Of a stretch of DNA of 64,000 nucleotides, positions 45,449 through 56,100 are shown piece by piece. The number at the start of each line of letters is the position of its first letter. Within the stretch, counting starts at the first letter, position 1. The notes under the pieces were generated by a model that saw nothing but the letters and a program-made list of their open reading frames with translations, did not search any database and was not told the origin of the DNA. The stretch comes from an uncultured Clostridia bacterium (GTDB lineage: Bacteria > Bacillota > Clostridia > Lachnospirales > CAG-274), in the NCBI GenBank assembly GCA_944384195.1, contig CALWSK010000002.1, positions 310,001-374,000 on the forward strand. Reading direction: 5' to 3'. The position numbers and the translations under genes were made by a program.

Positions 45449-47131
45449 ATGTCTAAAAAACTAGTTGTTGAAAAAACTTCTTCAAAAGGAATAGTTATAG
45501 ATAAAGCTTATGTTATACAAAAAATAGATTTATCCCCAGAAAGATACACTATTTCTAGTAAAGAAGATGAAGTTTCAAAATTTGAAGACGCCCTTAACAT
45601 AGCTAAACAAGAAATTGCTAATTTAGCTAAAGGTTCTGAAATATTTGCAGGGCATAATATGATTATTGAAGATATAACTTTACACGATGCTGTTATATCA
45701 AAAATAAATGACGATAGTAAGAATGTTCAAATTGCACTTAGCGAAGCTATTGAAGAAATTGCAGCTATTTTTCATATGATGGATGATGAATATATGAAAG
45801 AAAGAGCAGCAGATGTTAAAGACGTTGGTAGTAGACTTATGTGTAAATTAAAAGGAGTTAGTAACAATCCTTTTGAAAATATAAAGGAAAATGTTGTTAT
45901 TATAGCAGAAGATTTAACTCCTTCTGACACAGCTCTTATAGATTTGAATTTTGTTAAAGGTTTTATAACAGAGCTTGGTGGTGTTACTAGCCACGTATCT
46001 ATTATAGCTAGAAATTTAGGCTTACCAGCATTAGTAGGTGTAAATGGCATAATGTCTTCTGTTAAAGAAGGAGATATAATAGCTATGGACGCTTCTAAAG
46101 GTAATATAGTTATAAATCCAGATGAAAATGAGCTTGAAGAGTATAGAAAACTTGAAGAAGAATTTAAAAAAGAAGAAGAACTTTTAAAACAACTTGAAAA
46201 CTTGAAAGCAGTTACTAAAGATGGTAGGGAAGTTCAATTATGTGCAAATGTTGGTAACATTTTAGATATAGAAATGGCTGTTAAACATAATATAGATGGC
46301 ATTGGTTTATTTAGAAGCGAATGTGTATATATGGATAATACTCATTTCCCAACAGAAGAAGAGCAATTTGAGATTTATAAAAAAGCAGCAGAGCTTTGTA
46401 ATGGAAAAGAAGTTACTATACGTACTCTTGACATAGGTGGGGATAAGTCTTTACCTTATTATAAATTTGATTTTGAAGAAAATCCTTTCTTAGGATGGAG
46501 AGCTATTCGTATATCTTTAGAACTTGAAGATGTATTTAAAGCCCAGCTTAAAGCTATTTTAAGAGCTAGTGCTTTTGGATATGTTAGAATTATGTATCCT
46601 ATGATTATTTCTATAGAAGAAATAGTTAGAGCTAATCAGATTTTAGAAGAGTGTAAAAAAGAACTTAGAGAAGCTAACATCAAATTTGATGAAGATATTG
46701 AAGTTGGTATGATGATAGAAACTCCAGCTTCTGTTATTTTAGCAGAAGAATTTGCTAAATATGTAGATTTCTTTAGTATAGGAACAAATGATTTAACTCA
46801 ATACATGTTAGTTGTAGATAGAGGAAATAAACGTATCGCAGATATGTACAATTCTTTCCATCCAGTAGTTTTAGAAAGTATTAAAAAAGTAATAGAAGCA
46901 GGACACAAACAAAATATAAAAGTTGGTATGTGTGGAGAATTTGCAAGCGATGCTAGAGCTGCTAAAATATTATTAGGACTTGGCTTAGATGAATTTTCTA
47001 TGTCAGCATCTGAAATTAACAATGTTAAAAAACAAATATTAGAAACTTCTTATGAAGAAGCTAAAAATTATGCAAATCAAGTTTTAGAAAATAAAACTGT
47101 TGAATCTGTTATGGAATTTTTAAAAAAATAA
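45449..47131 (+). CDS. ptsI: PTS Enzyme I
   Basis: A 560-residue phosphoenolpyruvate-protein phosphotransferase. His182 in GGVTSHVSIIARNLGLPA is the phosphorylated residue; the C-terminal PEP-binding barrel shows GIGLFRSECVYM, TIRTLDIGGDKSLPY, SIGTNDLTQYMLVVDR and the active Cys in VGMCGEFASD. GAGGTATAAAT precedes ATG 45449, 11 bp after ptsH. It supplies phosphate to all PTS sugars. Confidence 0.98.
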   Translation: MSKKLVVEKTSSKGIVIDKAYVIQKIDLSPERYTISSKEDEVSKFEDALNIAKQEIANLAKGSEIFAGHNMIIEDITLHDAVISKINDDSKNVQIALSEAIEEIAAIFHMMDDEYMKERAADVKDVGSRLMCKLKGVSNNPFENIKENVVIIAEDLTPSDTALIDLNFVKGFITELGGVTSHVSIIARNLGLPALVGVNGIMSSVKEGDIIAMDASKGNIVINPDENELEEYRKLEEEFKKEEELLKQLENLKAVTKDGREVQLCANVGNILDIEMAVKHNIDGIGLFRSECVYMDNTHFPTEEEQFEIYKKAAELCNGKEVTIRTLDIGGDKSLPYYKFDFEENPFLGWRAIRISLELEDVFKAQLKAILRASAFGYVRIMYPMIISIEEIVRANQILEECKKELREANIKFDEDIEVGMMIETPASVILAEEFAKYVDFFSIGTNDLTQYMLVVDRGNKRIADMYNSFHPVVLESIKKVIEAGHKQNIKVGMCGEFASDARAAKILLGLGLDEFSMSASEINNVKKQILETSYEEAKNYANQVLENKTVESVMEFLKK

Positions 47132-47164
47132 TGTCTTAAAATCTTACGGAGGGATAAAGATATA

Positions 47165-47647
47165 ATGTTTTCGTTTTTTAAGAAACATAAAGCAAAGGAA
47201 CTTAAAGCTTTTTTAAGTGGTAAAGTTGTACCTATAACTGAAGTTGAAGATGAGGCTTTTGCTAGTAAAAGTATGGGTGATGGTATAGGTATTATTCCTA
47301 CAGATAATAAAGTTTTAGCACCAGCAGACGGAGAAATTGTATTAGTTATGAAAGATTCTAAACATGCTTGTGCTTTAAGACTTTCTAATGGTATGGAAGT
47401 TATAATTCATATTGGTATAGATACTGTTAATATGAAAGGCGAAGGTTTTGAATGTCTTGTAGAAATGGGACAAAAAGTTAAAGCTGGGCAACCTATTATA
47501 ACTTTTGATGCTGATAAAATAAAACAAGCTGGCTATAGTACTACAAGTATGTTAGTAGTAACTGGTGAAGGTTCAGCTAAAAATATCAATTTTAATTCTG
47601 GTTTTGAAGCAAAAGCAGGAGAAGATATTGTAGTAACATTTGAATAA
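47165..47647 (+). CDS. crr: PTS glucose-type EIIA
   Basis: A 160-residue EIIA of the glucose family. His82 in MEVIIHIGIDTVNMKG is the phosphorylation site and His67 (SKHACALRL) its partner. No IIB/IIC is fused, so it works with a permease encoded elsewhere, or phosphorylates other carriers. Ribosome site ACGGAGGGATAAAG. It ends the ptsH-ptsI-crr group. Confidence 0.94.
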   Translation: MFSFFKKHKAKELKAFLSGKVVPITEVEDEAFASKSMGDGIGIIPTDNKVLAPADGEIVLVMKDSKHACALRLSNGMEVIIHIGIDTVNMKGEGFECLVEMGQKVKAGQPIITFDADKIKQAGYSTTSMLVVTGEGSAKNINFNSGFEAKAGEDIVVTFE

Positions 47648-47656
47648 TTAATATTA

Positions 47657-47689
47657 AGCTACTATTATATGTAAAATATGATAGTAGCT
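47657..47689 (+). terminator. Hairpin after crr
   Basis: Stem AGCTACTAT / ATAGTAGCT with further A-T pairs; the tail ATTTTAAAAA is a poor T run, so it may only be an mRNA-end structure. Confidence 0.5.
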
Positions 47690-47725
47690 ATTTTAAAAAT
47701 TATCTTTATATTTTATTATAATTTA

Positions 47726-47757
47726 ATTGTATAGGATTTTGCTATACAATTTTTTTC
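47726..47757 (+). terminator. Terminator between crr and the sensor kinase gene
   Basis: Nine-bp perfect stem ATTGTATAG / CTATACAAT, 7-nt loop, then TTTTTTT. It ends only 22 bp before the kinase ATG. Confidence 0.85.
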
Positions 47758-47778
47758 TATATTAGAAAGGTATATTTT

Positions 47779-49485
47779 ATGAAAAGAACTATATTTTATA
47801 AAAAGTTTATGATAAGTTATAATATAATAATTTTTACTTTTTTATTTATAACAAATTTAGTATTAGTTAAAAATATACAAAAAAAAGATACTATTTATAA
47901 TCAAAAAATTAATGAGAGAATGGTAAATAATATATATGATATATTTAATAGAACAGAAAATTTTGTAAGTAATTTTATGTTTGAATTATATAGTGATGAT
48001 GTTATTTTAGAAGATACTATGTATTTATTAAATAATGATTTGATAGAATATTTTAAACATAAGATAGATAAATTTTGTTTAAGCAATAAAAGTTATTATA
48101 ATGGAATACAATATTTTATAAAAACAAATTTTCAAAGAAATAACTATATAAAAAGCATAGAAATTTTATCTTATAAAACGAATACTTCTTATCTTTTTGA
48201 AAGAGATAATAACTTAAAGAAAAAAACTCTTTCTATATCTGAAATGGATAAGAATTTTTTACAAAGTACAGAAGAAAATTCTGATGAGATTTTATATATA
48301 AGAAATCTTAATAATCCTAAAAATTTAAAAGTCGAAGGTTCTATAATATTTAAGATGGATAAAAATATTATAAAAAATACTCTTGAAAATTATGAAGAAA
48401 TATTAAGGCTTTTAATTTTAAAACAAAATGGTTTGATTTTATATGATTCTAATCAAGAAGAAATAAATTTTATAGATATAAGTAATATTATAAATAAATA
48501 TAAAGATAATGTAAATATAAAAAAAGTATTAGATGATTTTGTTATTATGGGAGTTGCTGAAAATGAAACAACATTTATATCTAATCCAGAGCTTATAGTA
48601 TATATTATAATTTTTGATATTATTGTATTTATAGCATTTGAATTTTTTATATTTAAGAGATTGAAAAAAATGAATAATAGACTAAATCTTATATTAGATA
48701 CTATGACAAATATAAATAATAATGGAGATTATACTCTTAAAAGAATTCCTAAAGAAGCTCAAACAGAGAAAGATGAAATAAGCATATTTTGTGAAAAATT
48801 TAATATTATGTGTGGTGAATTAGAAGAATATGCTAATAAGTATTACGTATCTTTAATAAATGAGAAAAATGCAGAAATGAAGATGCTACAAAATAGTATA
48901 AATCCACATTTTTTATATAATACTTTAGAATCTATTAGAATGAAAGCCATTATAAATAATGATAGAGAAGTAGCCAAAATGATATTTATTTTAGCACATC
49001 TTTTTAGAAATCAATTAAAGGAAAAAGATATAATAACTATAAAAAATGAACTAGAATATTGTAATAAATTTCTAGAGATATATAAATTTAGATATCCAGA
49101 AAAATTTACATATAGTTTAGATTGTGAAGAAGAATTATTAGAACAAACTACTATAAAATTTGTATTACAACCTCTTCTTGAGAATTATTTTGTTCACGGA
49201 ATAAAGCTTGAAAATAATGATAATATATTAAATATAAAAATAAAAAGGATATTAAATTATATAAATATAATTATGGAAGATAATGGAAAAGGTATAGAAA
49301 AATATAAATTAGAAGAGCTTAGAGTTAAAATAAAAAATAATGAAATTGATAGTAGTATGGTTGGTATACTTAATGTAAATCAAAGGATAAAAATTAAATA
49401 TGGTGAAAAATATGGATTACATATACAAAGTGAAGAGGGAAAAGGAACAACAATTTCTGTAAAATTACCATATAAGGAGATGTAA
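47779..49485 (+). CDS. YesM-type sensor histidine kinase
   Basis: A 568-residue membrane kinase: first membrane helix at about 15-30, an extracellular domain of about 240 residues, second helix at about 273-292, a HAMP-like linker, then the His_kinase/HATPase_c region. The phosphorylated His377 lies in SINPHFLYNTLES, and the ATP-binding N and G boxes appear as LLENYFVHGIK and IIMEDNGKGIEK. This is the class paired with AraC-type regulators that sense oligosaccharides. GAAAGGTATATTTT precedes ATG 47779. It is 3 bp from the regulator gene. Confidence 0.92.
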   Translation: MKRTIFYKKFMISYNIIIFTFLFITNLVLVKNIQKKDTIYNQKINERMVNNIYDIFNRTENFVSNFMFELYSDDVILEDTMYLLNNDLIEYFKHKIDKFCLSNKSYYNGIQYFIKTNFQRNNYIKSIEILSYKTNTSYLFERDNNLKKKTLSISEMDKNFLQSTEENSDEILYIRNLNNPKNLKVEGSIIFKMDKNIIKNTLENYEEILRLLILKQNGLILYDSNQEEINFIDISNIINKYKDNVNIKKVLDDFVIMGVAENETTFISNPELIVYIIIFDIIVFIAFEFFIFKRLKKMNNRLNLILDTMTNINNNGDYTLKRIPKEAQTEKDEISIFCEKFNIMCGELEEYANKYYVSLINEKNAEMKMLQNSINPHFLYNTLESIRMKAIINNDREVAKMIFILAHLFRNQLKEKDIITIKNELEYCNKFLEIYKFRYPEKFTYSLDCEEELLEQTTIKFVLQPLLENYFVHGIKLENNDNILNIKIKRILNYINIIMEDNGKGIEKYKLEELRVKIKNNEIDSSMVGILNVNQRIKIKYGEKYGLHIQSEEGKGTTISVKLPYKEM

Positions 49486-49488
49486 AAA

Positions 49489-50976
49489 ATGTATAAAGTT
49501 ATGTTAGTTGATGATGAAATGTTAATAACAGAAGGACTTAAAAATATTATAGATTGGGAAAAATTAGGACTATCTATAATAAATACTGCTGAAAATGGAA
49601 TAGATGCTTTAGAAAAGTTTAGAAAAAACCCAGTAGATATAATTATAACGGATATAAACATGCCACTTTTAGATGGCCTTGAACTATTAAATGAAATAAA
49701 AAAAATTGATAATAAAGTTAAGTTTATAATACTAAGTGGATATGAGGAATTTAGTTATGCTAAAAAAGCTATAGAAATAGGAGTGCAAGCTTATATATTA
49801 AAACCTATAGATGATGAAAAATTAGAAGAAAAACTTAAAGAAATAGTAAAAATTTTGGAGGAGGAGCGTTTATCACAAAAAATTAATATTAAAAAAGATG
49901 CTATATTAAAATCTTTATTAAATAATATGATAACTAAAGATGAAGTCTTAAATAGTAAAGAAGAATTTAAAATAGAATTTGAAGAAAAAATTTTTGTATG
50001 TGCTATAATTTTAGTAAAAGAAGCTTTAAATACAATAAGTTTTAAAAATATAGATAAAACAGAAGTATTATATGGAGATTTTGGAGATATTATTTTAATA
50101 AATAGTTTTGATAAAAATACTGATAAAGAAAGCATAAAGCGATTTTATCAGGAAATTTTAGAAGATATTCAAGATAAATATAAGTATAATGTATTTATTT
50201 CTATAGGTAAGACGGTTGAAGATATAAATTTTTTAAATAGAAGTTTTAAAACAAGTAATTTAGTAAAGAAGAAGATTTTATCTGAAGGTTTTGGTAAATG
50301 TATTATATTTGAAGAAAATGATATAGGAAATAATACTTTATATTTTGAAAATGAGATAAATGAGATAAATAGACTTATAGTTGAGAACAAAAAAGATGAG
50401 TTAGAAATATATCTTAATTCTATTTTAAATTTAGATAATATTAGCCCTCAAAATATATATGAATTAGCAACTCAAATATTAGTTTTATGTGATAATCTAA
50501 AAATAAAATTTAAAATAAATACTGAAGAAATAGGTATGCTTGGAAATTCTATAATAAAAATACTTAATTTTACGAATGTATCAGATATAAAAGAATATAT
50601 AAGAGGAAAACTTATATTTATTATAAATAATATAGAAAAAGAAAATATTAAATTAAGCCCTATAGTGCGTAGGATAGTAAAATGTGTAAATGAAAACTAT
50701 AATAAAGATTTAAGCCTTAAGGTATTAGCCAATGAATATAATGTTAATACTTCTTATCTTGGACAAATATTTACTAAAGAAATAGGCATACAATTTTCTG
50801 ACTATTTAAATAAAGTTAGAAATTCTGTAGCTAAAGATTTAATTTTAAATACTAATAAGAAAATTAATGATATTTCTAAAGAAGTAGGGTATTTAGATAC
50901 GAGTTATTTTTATAGAAAATTTAAAAAATACTATGGAGTAACTCCAGCTACTTTAAGAGAATTGCAAAATTATTAA
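49489..50976 (+). CDS. YesN-type AraC-family response regulator
   Basis: A 495-residue protein: receiver domain at 1-120 with VDDE at the start and phosphoacceptor Asp55 in IIITDINMPLLDGLEL; a variable middle; and a C-terminal AraC DNA-binding domain (about 395-495) with LSLKVLANEYNVNTSYLGQIF and the second helix pair ending DTSYFYRKFKKYYGVTPATLR. It most likely activates the downstream transport and glycosidase genes. AAGGAGATGTAAAAA precedes ATG 49489. Confidence 0.93.
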   Translation: MYKVMLVDDEMLITEGLKNIIDWEKLGLSIINTAENGIDALEKFRKNPVDIIITDINMPLLDGLELLNEIKKIDNKVKFIILSGYEEFSYAKKAIEIGVQAYILKPIDDEKLEEKLKEIVKILEEERLSQKINIKKDAILKSLLNNMITKDEVLNSKEEFKIEFEEKIFVCAIILVKEALNTISFKNIDKTEVLYGDFGDIILINSFDKNTDKESIKRFYQEILEDIQDKYKYNVFISIGKTVEDINFLNRSFKTSNLVKKKILSEGFGKCIIFEENDIGNNTLYFENEINEINRLIVENKKDELEIYLNSILNLDNISPQNIYELATQILVLCDNLKIKFKINTEEIGMLGNSIIKILNFTNVSDIKEYIRGKLIFIINNIEKENIKLSPIVRRIVKCVNENYNKDLSLKVLANEYNVNTSYLGQIFTKEIGIQFSDYLNKVRNSVAKDLILNTNKKINDISKEVGYLDTSYFYRKFKKYYGVTPATLRELQNY

Positions 50977-51209
50977 TAATAATATCCCCTCTATTATCTA
51001 AAATGACAAAATTAAAAATTATACATATTATATAAATATAAAGTAATAATTAATTTAAAATTGTATAAAATAATTAATAAAAAAATGTCTATTTTTAAAA
51101 TTAAGACATAATATATAAAAAGTACAACAAAACTAAAAAAATTATACTATTAATTATAATTTTAATATGATATTCTAAAATCAGAAAAAGATTAAGAGGG
51201 GGAAGTAAA

Positions 51210-52160
51210 ATGCAAAACAAAGAAAAATCTAATAAGCCTTCGTTTTTAAAAACTTTAAATAAAAATAAAGAATTAGTTTTTTTAACACTTCCAGGTGCAG
51301 TTTGGTTTATTATATTTGCATATTTGCCTATGTTTGGGGTATTAATAGCTTTTAAACGATGGAGTATACATGGGGGTTTTTTTGAAAGCCTTATAAAAAG
51401 TGATTGGGTTTGGTTTCAAAATTTTAAGTTTTTGTTTTCTTCAAGTGATGCTTGGCTTATAACAAGAAATACTATTTTATATAATATAGCTTTTATAGTT
51501 CTTGGCATAGTATTACCGGTTACTTTAGCTATATTATTAAAAGAATTACATAATAAAAAATTCTCTAAATATTTTCAAACAGCTATGTTCTTACCGTATT
51601 TTTTATCTTGGGTTATAGTTAGTTATTGCTTATATGCTTTTTTAAGTCCAGATAAAGGTTATATAAATGGGTTAAGAGCTAGTATGGGACTTGATAAAAT
51701 ATCTTGGTATACAGAAGCTAAATATTGGCCATTTATTATAATATTTATGAGCCAATGGAAAGGTATAGGATATGGAACAGTAGTATATCTTGCTTCTATA
51801 TGCGGTATAGATAAAAGTTATTATGAGGCGGCTTTAGTAGATGGTGCTAGCAAATGGCAACAAATAAAAAGTATAACACTTCCACTTTTAAAGCCGGTAC
51901 TTATAATAATGTTTATAAATGCAGTAGGTGGTATGTTTAGATCTGATTTTGGGTTATTCTATCAATTGCCAAAAGATTCTGGTGCTTTATATCCAGTAAC
52001 AAATGTTATAGATACATATGTATATAGAGCGCTTATGAATCTTGGAGATATTGGTATGAGTTCTGCAGCTGCTTTATATCAATCTATAGTAGGACTTGTT
52101 CTTATACTTGTTACAAATGGAATTGTTAGAAAAGTTGATAATGAAAACGCATTCTTTTAG
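51210..52160 (+). CDS. Sugar ABC transporter permease (LplB/YtcP-like)
   Basis: A 316-residue permease of the CUT1 type with six helices. The EAA loop that docks the ATPase is YEAALVDGASKWQQIKSITL. The PMFGVLIAFK..WSIHGGFF element is typical of the LplB branch that works with large lipoprotein binding proteins. AAGAGGGGGAAGTAAA precedes ATG 51210. The 233-bp gap upstream is AT-rich and has no clear consensus promoter, fitting an activator-dependent one. Confidence 0.92.
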   Translation: MQNKEKSNKPSFLKTLNKNKELVFLTLPGAVWFIIFAYLPMFGVLIAFKRWSIHGGFFESLIKSDWVWFQNFKFLFSSSDAWLITRNTILYNIAFIVLGIVLPVTLAILLKELHNKKFSKYFQTAMFLPYFLSWVIVSYCLYAFLSPDKGYINGLRASMGLDKISWYTEAKYWPFIIIFMSQWKGIGYGTVVYLASICGIDKSYYEAALVDGASKWQQIKSITLPLLKPVLIIMFINAVGGMFRSDFGLFYQLPKDSGALYPVTNVIDTYVYRALMNLGDIGMSSAAALYQSIVGLVLILVTNGIVRKVDNENAFF

Positions 52161-52178
52161 GATAGGAGGAATAATTTT

Positions 52179-53129
52179 ATGGCAAAAGACAGAACGAAAA
52201 AAGCTAAAAAATCAGAAGAAATGGAAGTAGATAGCAAGTTTAACAGAGTATCAAAACCAGTCAATGTATTGCTTAATATACTATTTTTCCTATTAGCAGC
52301 GGCGTGCGTTATTCCTTTCTTATTTGTAATTATAATATCTTTAACTAGCGAACAGTCATTAAGAGTTAATGGTTATAGGTTTATTCCAGAAGACTGGAGT
52401 TTTGAAGCTTATAGACATATATTATCATCTGGAGGTGATATATTAAAATCTTATGGTGTTAGTATATTTATTACTATAGCAGGTACACTACTTGGGCTTG
52501 TGATAATGTCTACTTATGCTTATGCTTTATCTAGAAGAAGTTTTGCATATAAAGGATTTTTTACAAAACTTATATTTATACCTATGTTATTTTCAGGAGG
52601 TATGGTTTCTTCATATCTTGTTATGGTAAACTTTTTAAATCTTAAAAATAGTTTACTTGCTCTTATTCTTCCTCTTTGTGTTAGTTCATTTAACATAATA
52701 ATTTTAAGAACATTTTTTAAAACTTCGGTGCCAGAAGCAGTTATAGAGTCTGCTAGGATAGATGGAGCTAGTGAAATGAAATTATTTATAAAAATAGTAT
52801 TACCAATCGCAATACCTGGTATAGCTACTATAGGCTTATTCCTTACTTTAGCATACTGGAATGACTGGTTTAATGCTATGTTATATATGGAAAAGCCAGA
52901 TATGATACCTTTACAATATATGCTTATAAAAATAGAAAAATCTATGGAATTCTTAGTTAAAAATGCATCAACTATAGGTACAAATGCTATAGAAGCATCT
53001 AAAAATATGCCTACAGAAACTCTAAGAATGGCTATAGTTGTTATAACAACTTTACCTATTATGTTTGCTTATCCATTTTTCCAAAAATATTTTGTAAATG
53101 GATTAACTATAGGTGCAGTTAAAGAATAA
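52179..53129 (+). CDS. Sugar ABC transporter permease (LplC/YtcP-like)
   Basis: A 316-residue second CUT1 permease. A charged 40-residue N-terminus precedes six helices; the EAA loop reads VIESARIDGASEMKLFIKIV. It pairs with the previous gene. GATAGGAGGAATAATTTT precedes ATG 52179. No ATPase gene is found in the cluster, so a shared MsmX/MsmK-type ATPase must be encoded elsewhere, as is common for CUT1 systems in Firmicutes. Confidence 0.92.
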   Translation: MAKDRTKKAKKSEEMEVDSKFNRVSKPVNVLLNILFFLLAAACVIPFLFVIIISLTSEQSLRVNGYRFIPEDWSFEAYRHILSSGGDILKSYGVSIFITIAGTLLGLVIMSTYAYALSRRSFAYKGFFTKLIFIPMLFSGGMVSSYLVMVNFLNLKNSLLALILPLCVSSFNIIILRTFFKTSVPEAVIESARIDGASEMKLFIKIVLPIAIPGIATIGLFLTLAYWNDWFNAMLYMEKPDMIPLQYMLIKIEKSMEFLVKNASTIGTNAIEASKNMPTETLRMAIVVITTLPIMFAYPFFQKYFVNGLTIGAVKE

Positions 53130-53148
53130 TAATAAAGGAGATTAAATT

Positions 53149-56100
53149 ATGTATTATTTATTAGAAAGAATTCATAAAACTTGCGAACATATATCAAAAA
53201 ATATATATAGTAAGGAAATACCTTTAGAAAATTATAAGTACATAGATGGAAATTATCATAATATAGAAAATATAAAAAAAGTTGATATTTCTAAGTTTAG
53301 AGATTTTAAAACAGGCGATTTATGGGGTGGAAAAGATCAGCACGGTTGGTTTAAATGTAGTGTTAAAGTACCAGAAGATTTTGCGGGGAGGACTATAGCT
53401 TTAAACTTTCATACATTTAATGAAGGTTGGGACGCTACAAATCCTCAATTTATAATATATGTAGATGGGGAGCATATTCAAGGGCTTGATATGAATCATC
53501 GAGAAGTTATTTTATCTCATAACGCAGTAGCCGGGCAAGAATATAAAATAGATTTACACGCATATGCCGGTATGCTTGCAGATAAAAAAGCTACATTGCA
53601 CGGAAAGTTAGTAGTAATTGATACAGATTCTAGAGAGTTATATTTTAATCTTAAAGTACCAGCTGATGTTTGTAAGGAACTTGACCCTAATGATAAAAGA
53701 TGTATAGATATGATAACTATATTAACAGAAGCTTGTAACATGGTAGATTTAAGACAACCTAAAAGTGAAATCTATCAAGAGAGTGTAAAAAAAGCTAATA
53801 AATTTTTAAACGAGGAGTTTTATGGTAAGTTTTGCGGACATGAAGATTGCATAGCAACTTGTGTAGGACATACGCATATAGATGTTGCTTGGCTTTGGAC
53901 TGTTGCTCAAACTAGAGAAAAAGTTGCTAGAAGTTTTTCAACAGTATTAAAGCTTATGGAAGAATATCCGGAATATATCTTTATTTCTTCTCAACCTCAA
54001 CTTTATAAATTTTTAAAAGAAGACCACCCTAAAGTATATGAAAGAGTAAAAGAAAAGGTTAAAGAGGGCGTTTGGGAGCCAGAAGGGTCTATGTGGCTGG
54101 AGGCAGATTGTAATGTTACTTCTGGTGAATCATTAGTAAGACAAATAATTCATGGAAAAAGATTTTTTAAAGAAGAATTTGGTGTAGATAATGAGATACT
54201 TTGGTTACCAGATGTATTTGGGTATTCGGCAGCACTTCCTCAAATTCTTAAAAAAGCAGGCATTAACTATTTTATGACTACAAAAATATCTTGGAATCAA
54301 TTTAATAAAATTCCTAATGATACTTTTATGTGGAAGGGTATAGATGGTACAGAAGTATTTACACACTTTATAACTGCTACAAATCCAGGAGAACCTAAAA
54401 CTTCTTTTAACACTACATATAATGGGCATATACAAGCAGATGCCGTTATGGGTGCTTTTAGAAGATATCAAAATAAAAATATAAATGATGATGTGCTTAT
54501 TTCTTTTGGTTGGGGAGATGGTGGCGGTGGAGCTACCTTAGAAATGTTAGAAAATGCAAGAAGATTTGCAAAAGGTATCCCAGGAGCACCAAAAGTTAAG
54601 ATGGGAACTTCTCTTGACTATTTTAAAAGATTAGAACAAAGAGTAAAAGACAGAAAAGAATTACAAAAATGGAATGGTGAACTTTATCTTGAATATCATA
54701 GAGGAACTTATACTTCTATGGCTAGAAATAAAAGAGATAATAGGAAATGTGAGAATTTATATACTGCTTTAGAAAAGCTTAGCTCTTATAATATGCTTCT
54801 TGGTAAAGAATATCCACAAGAAGAAATAAATAAATCTTGGGAAACAATTCTTTTAAATCAATTCCATGATATTATTCCAGGTTCTTCTATAAAAGAAGTA
54901 TATGATGTTACAGAAGTACAGTATAAAGAGCTTTTAGAAAAAGTAGATAATATGATAGATGAAAATCTAAAGAATATTTCTTCTAAAATAAATATTAAAG
55001 ATAAAAGCGTTGTTGTATTTAATAGCTTAGGATTTGATAGAGACGATATAGTAATATTTGAAAAACCAGAAGGATTTGAAAATATTTCTCTAGAGAGCGA
55101 AGAAGGTAAAGTGGCATCTCAAATTACAAGAGATGGAAAAGTTATATTCTTTGCTAAGGGTGTACCGGCTAATGGATACAAAACTTATAAAATTTTAGAT
55201 GAAAAAGTATCTGATGATGAAATTTCTTGTACTACAACTAATATAGAAAATAATTATTTTAAAATACTTTTAGATGAAAGAGGAAATATTAAATCTCTTA
55301 TTCAAAAAGAAAACAGCAGAGAAGTATTAAAAGAAGGAAGATTAGCGAATGAGCTTTTAGCTTTTGAAGATAAGCCTATGTGTTTTGATAACTGGGATAT
55401 AGATATTTTCTATAAAGAGAAAATGTGGAAAGTGGATGACCTTGAAAGTATCGAAATAGTAGAAAATGGTCCAGTTAGAGCTAGCATAAAAATTGTTAGA
55501 AAGTTTTTAACTTCTACTATAACTCAATATATGCATATATATAAAGATATAGAAAGAATAGATTTTGAAAATATAGTAGATTGGAAAGAAAAAGACGTAC
55601 TTTTAAAAGTTTGTTTCCCGGTTGATATAAATACAAATGAAGCTACATATGAAATACAGTATGGTAATGTAAAACGCCCAACACATAATAATACATCTTG
55701 GGATATAGCTAGATTTGAAGTATGTGGGCACAAGTGGGCAGATTTATCAGAAGATGGTTTTGGTGTATCTATGCTTAACAACTGTAAATACGGACACGAC
55801 ATAGTAGAAGGAGATATGAGACTTACTCTTATAAAATCTACTTGTGACCCTAATCCAGATGCAGATAAAGAAATACATTATTATACATATTCTCTTTATC
55901 CTCATAGCGGGGACTGGAAAGATGCAAATACTGCTATGCAAGCGTATAACTTAAATAATCCTATGTTTGCAAAGGTGGAAGATACACATAGTGGAGAGCT
56001 TGAAGAAAGCTTTAGTCTTGCTAAGGTTGATAAAGAGAATGTTATGATAGAGGTTATTAAAAAAGCAGAAGACACAAATGACTTAATAATAAGAGTTTAT

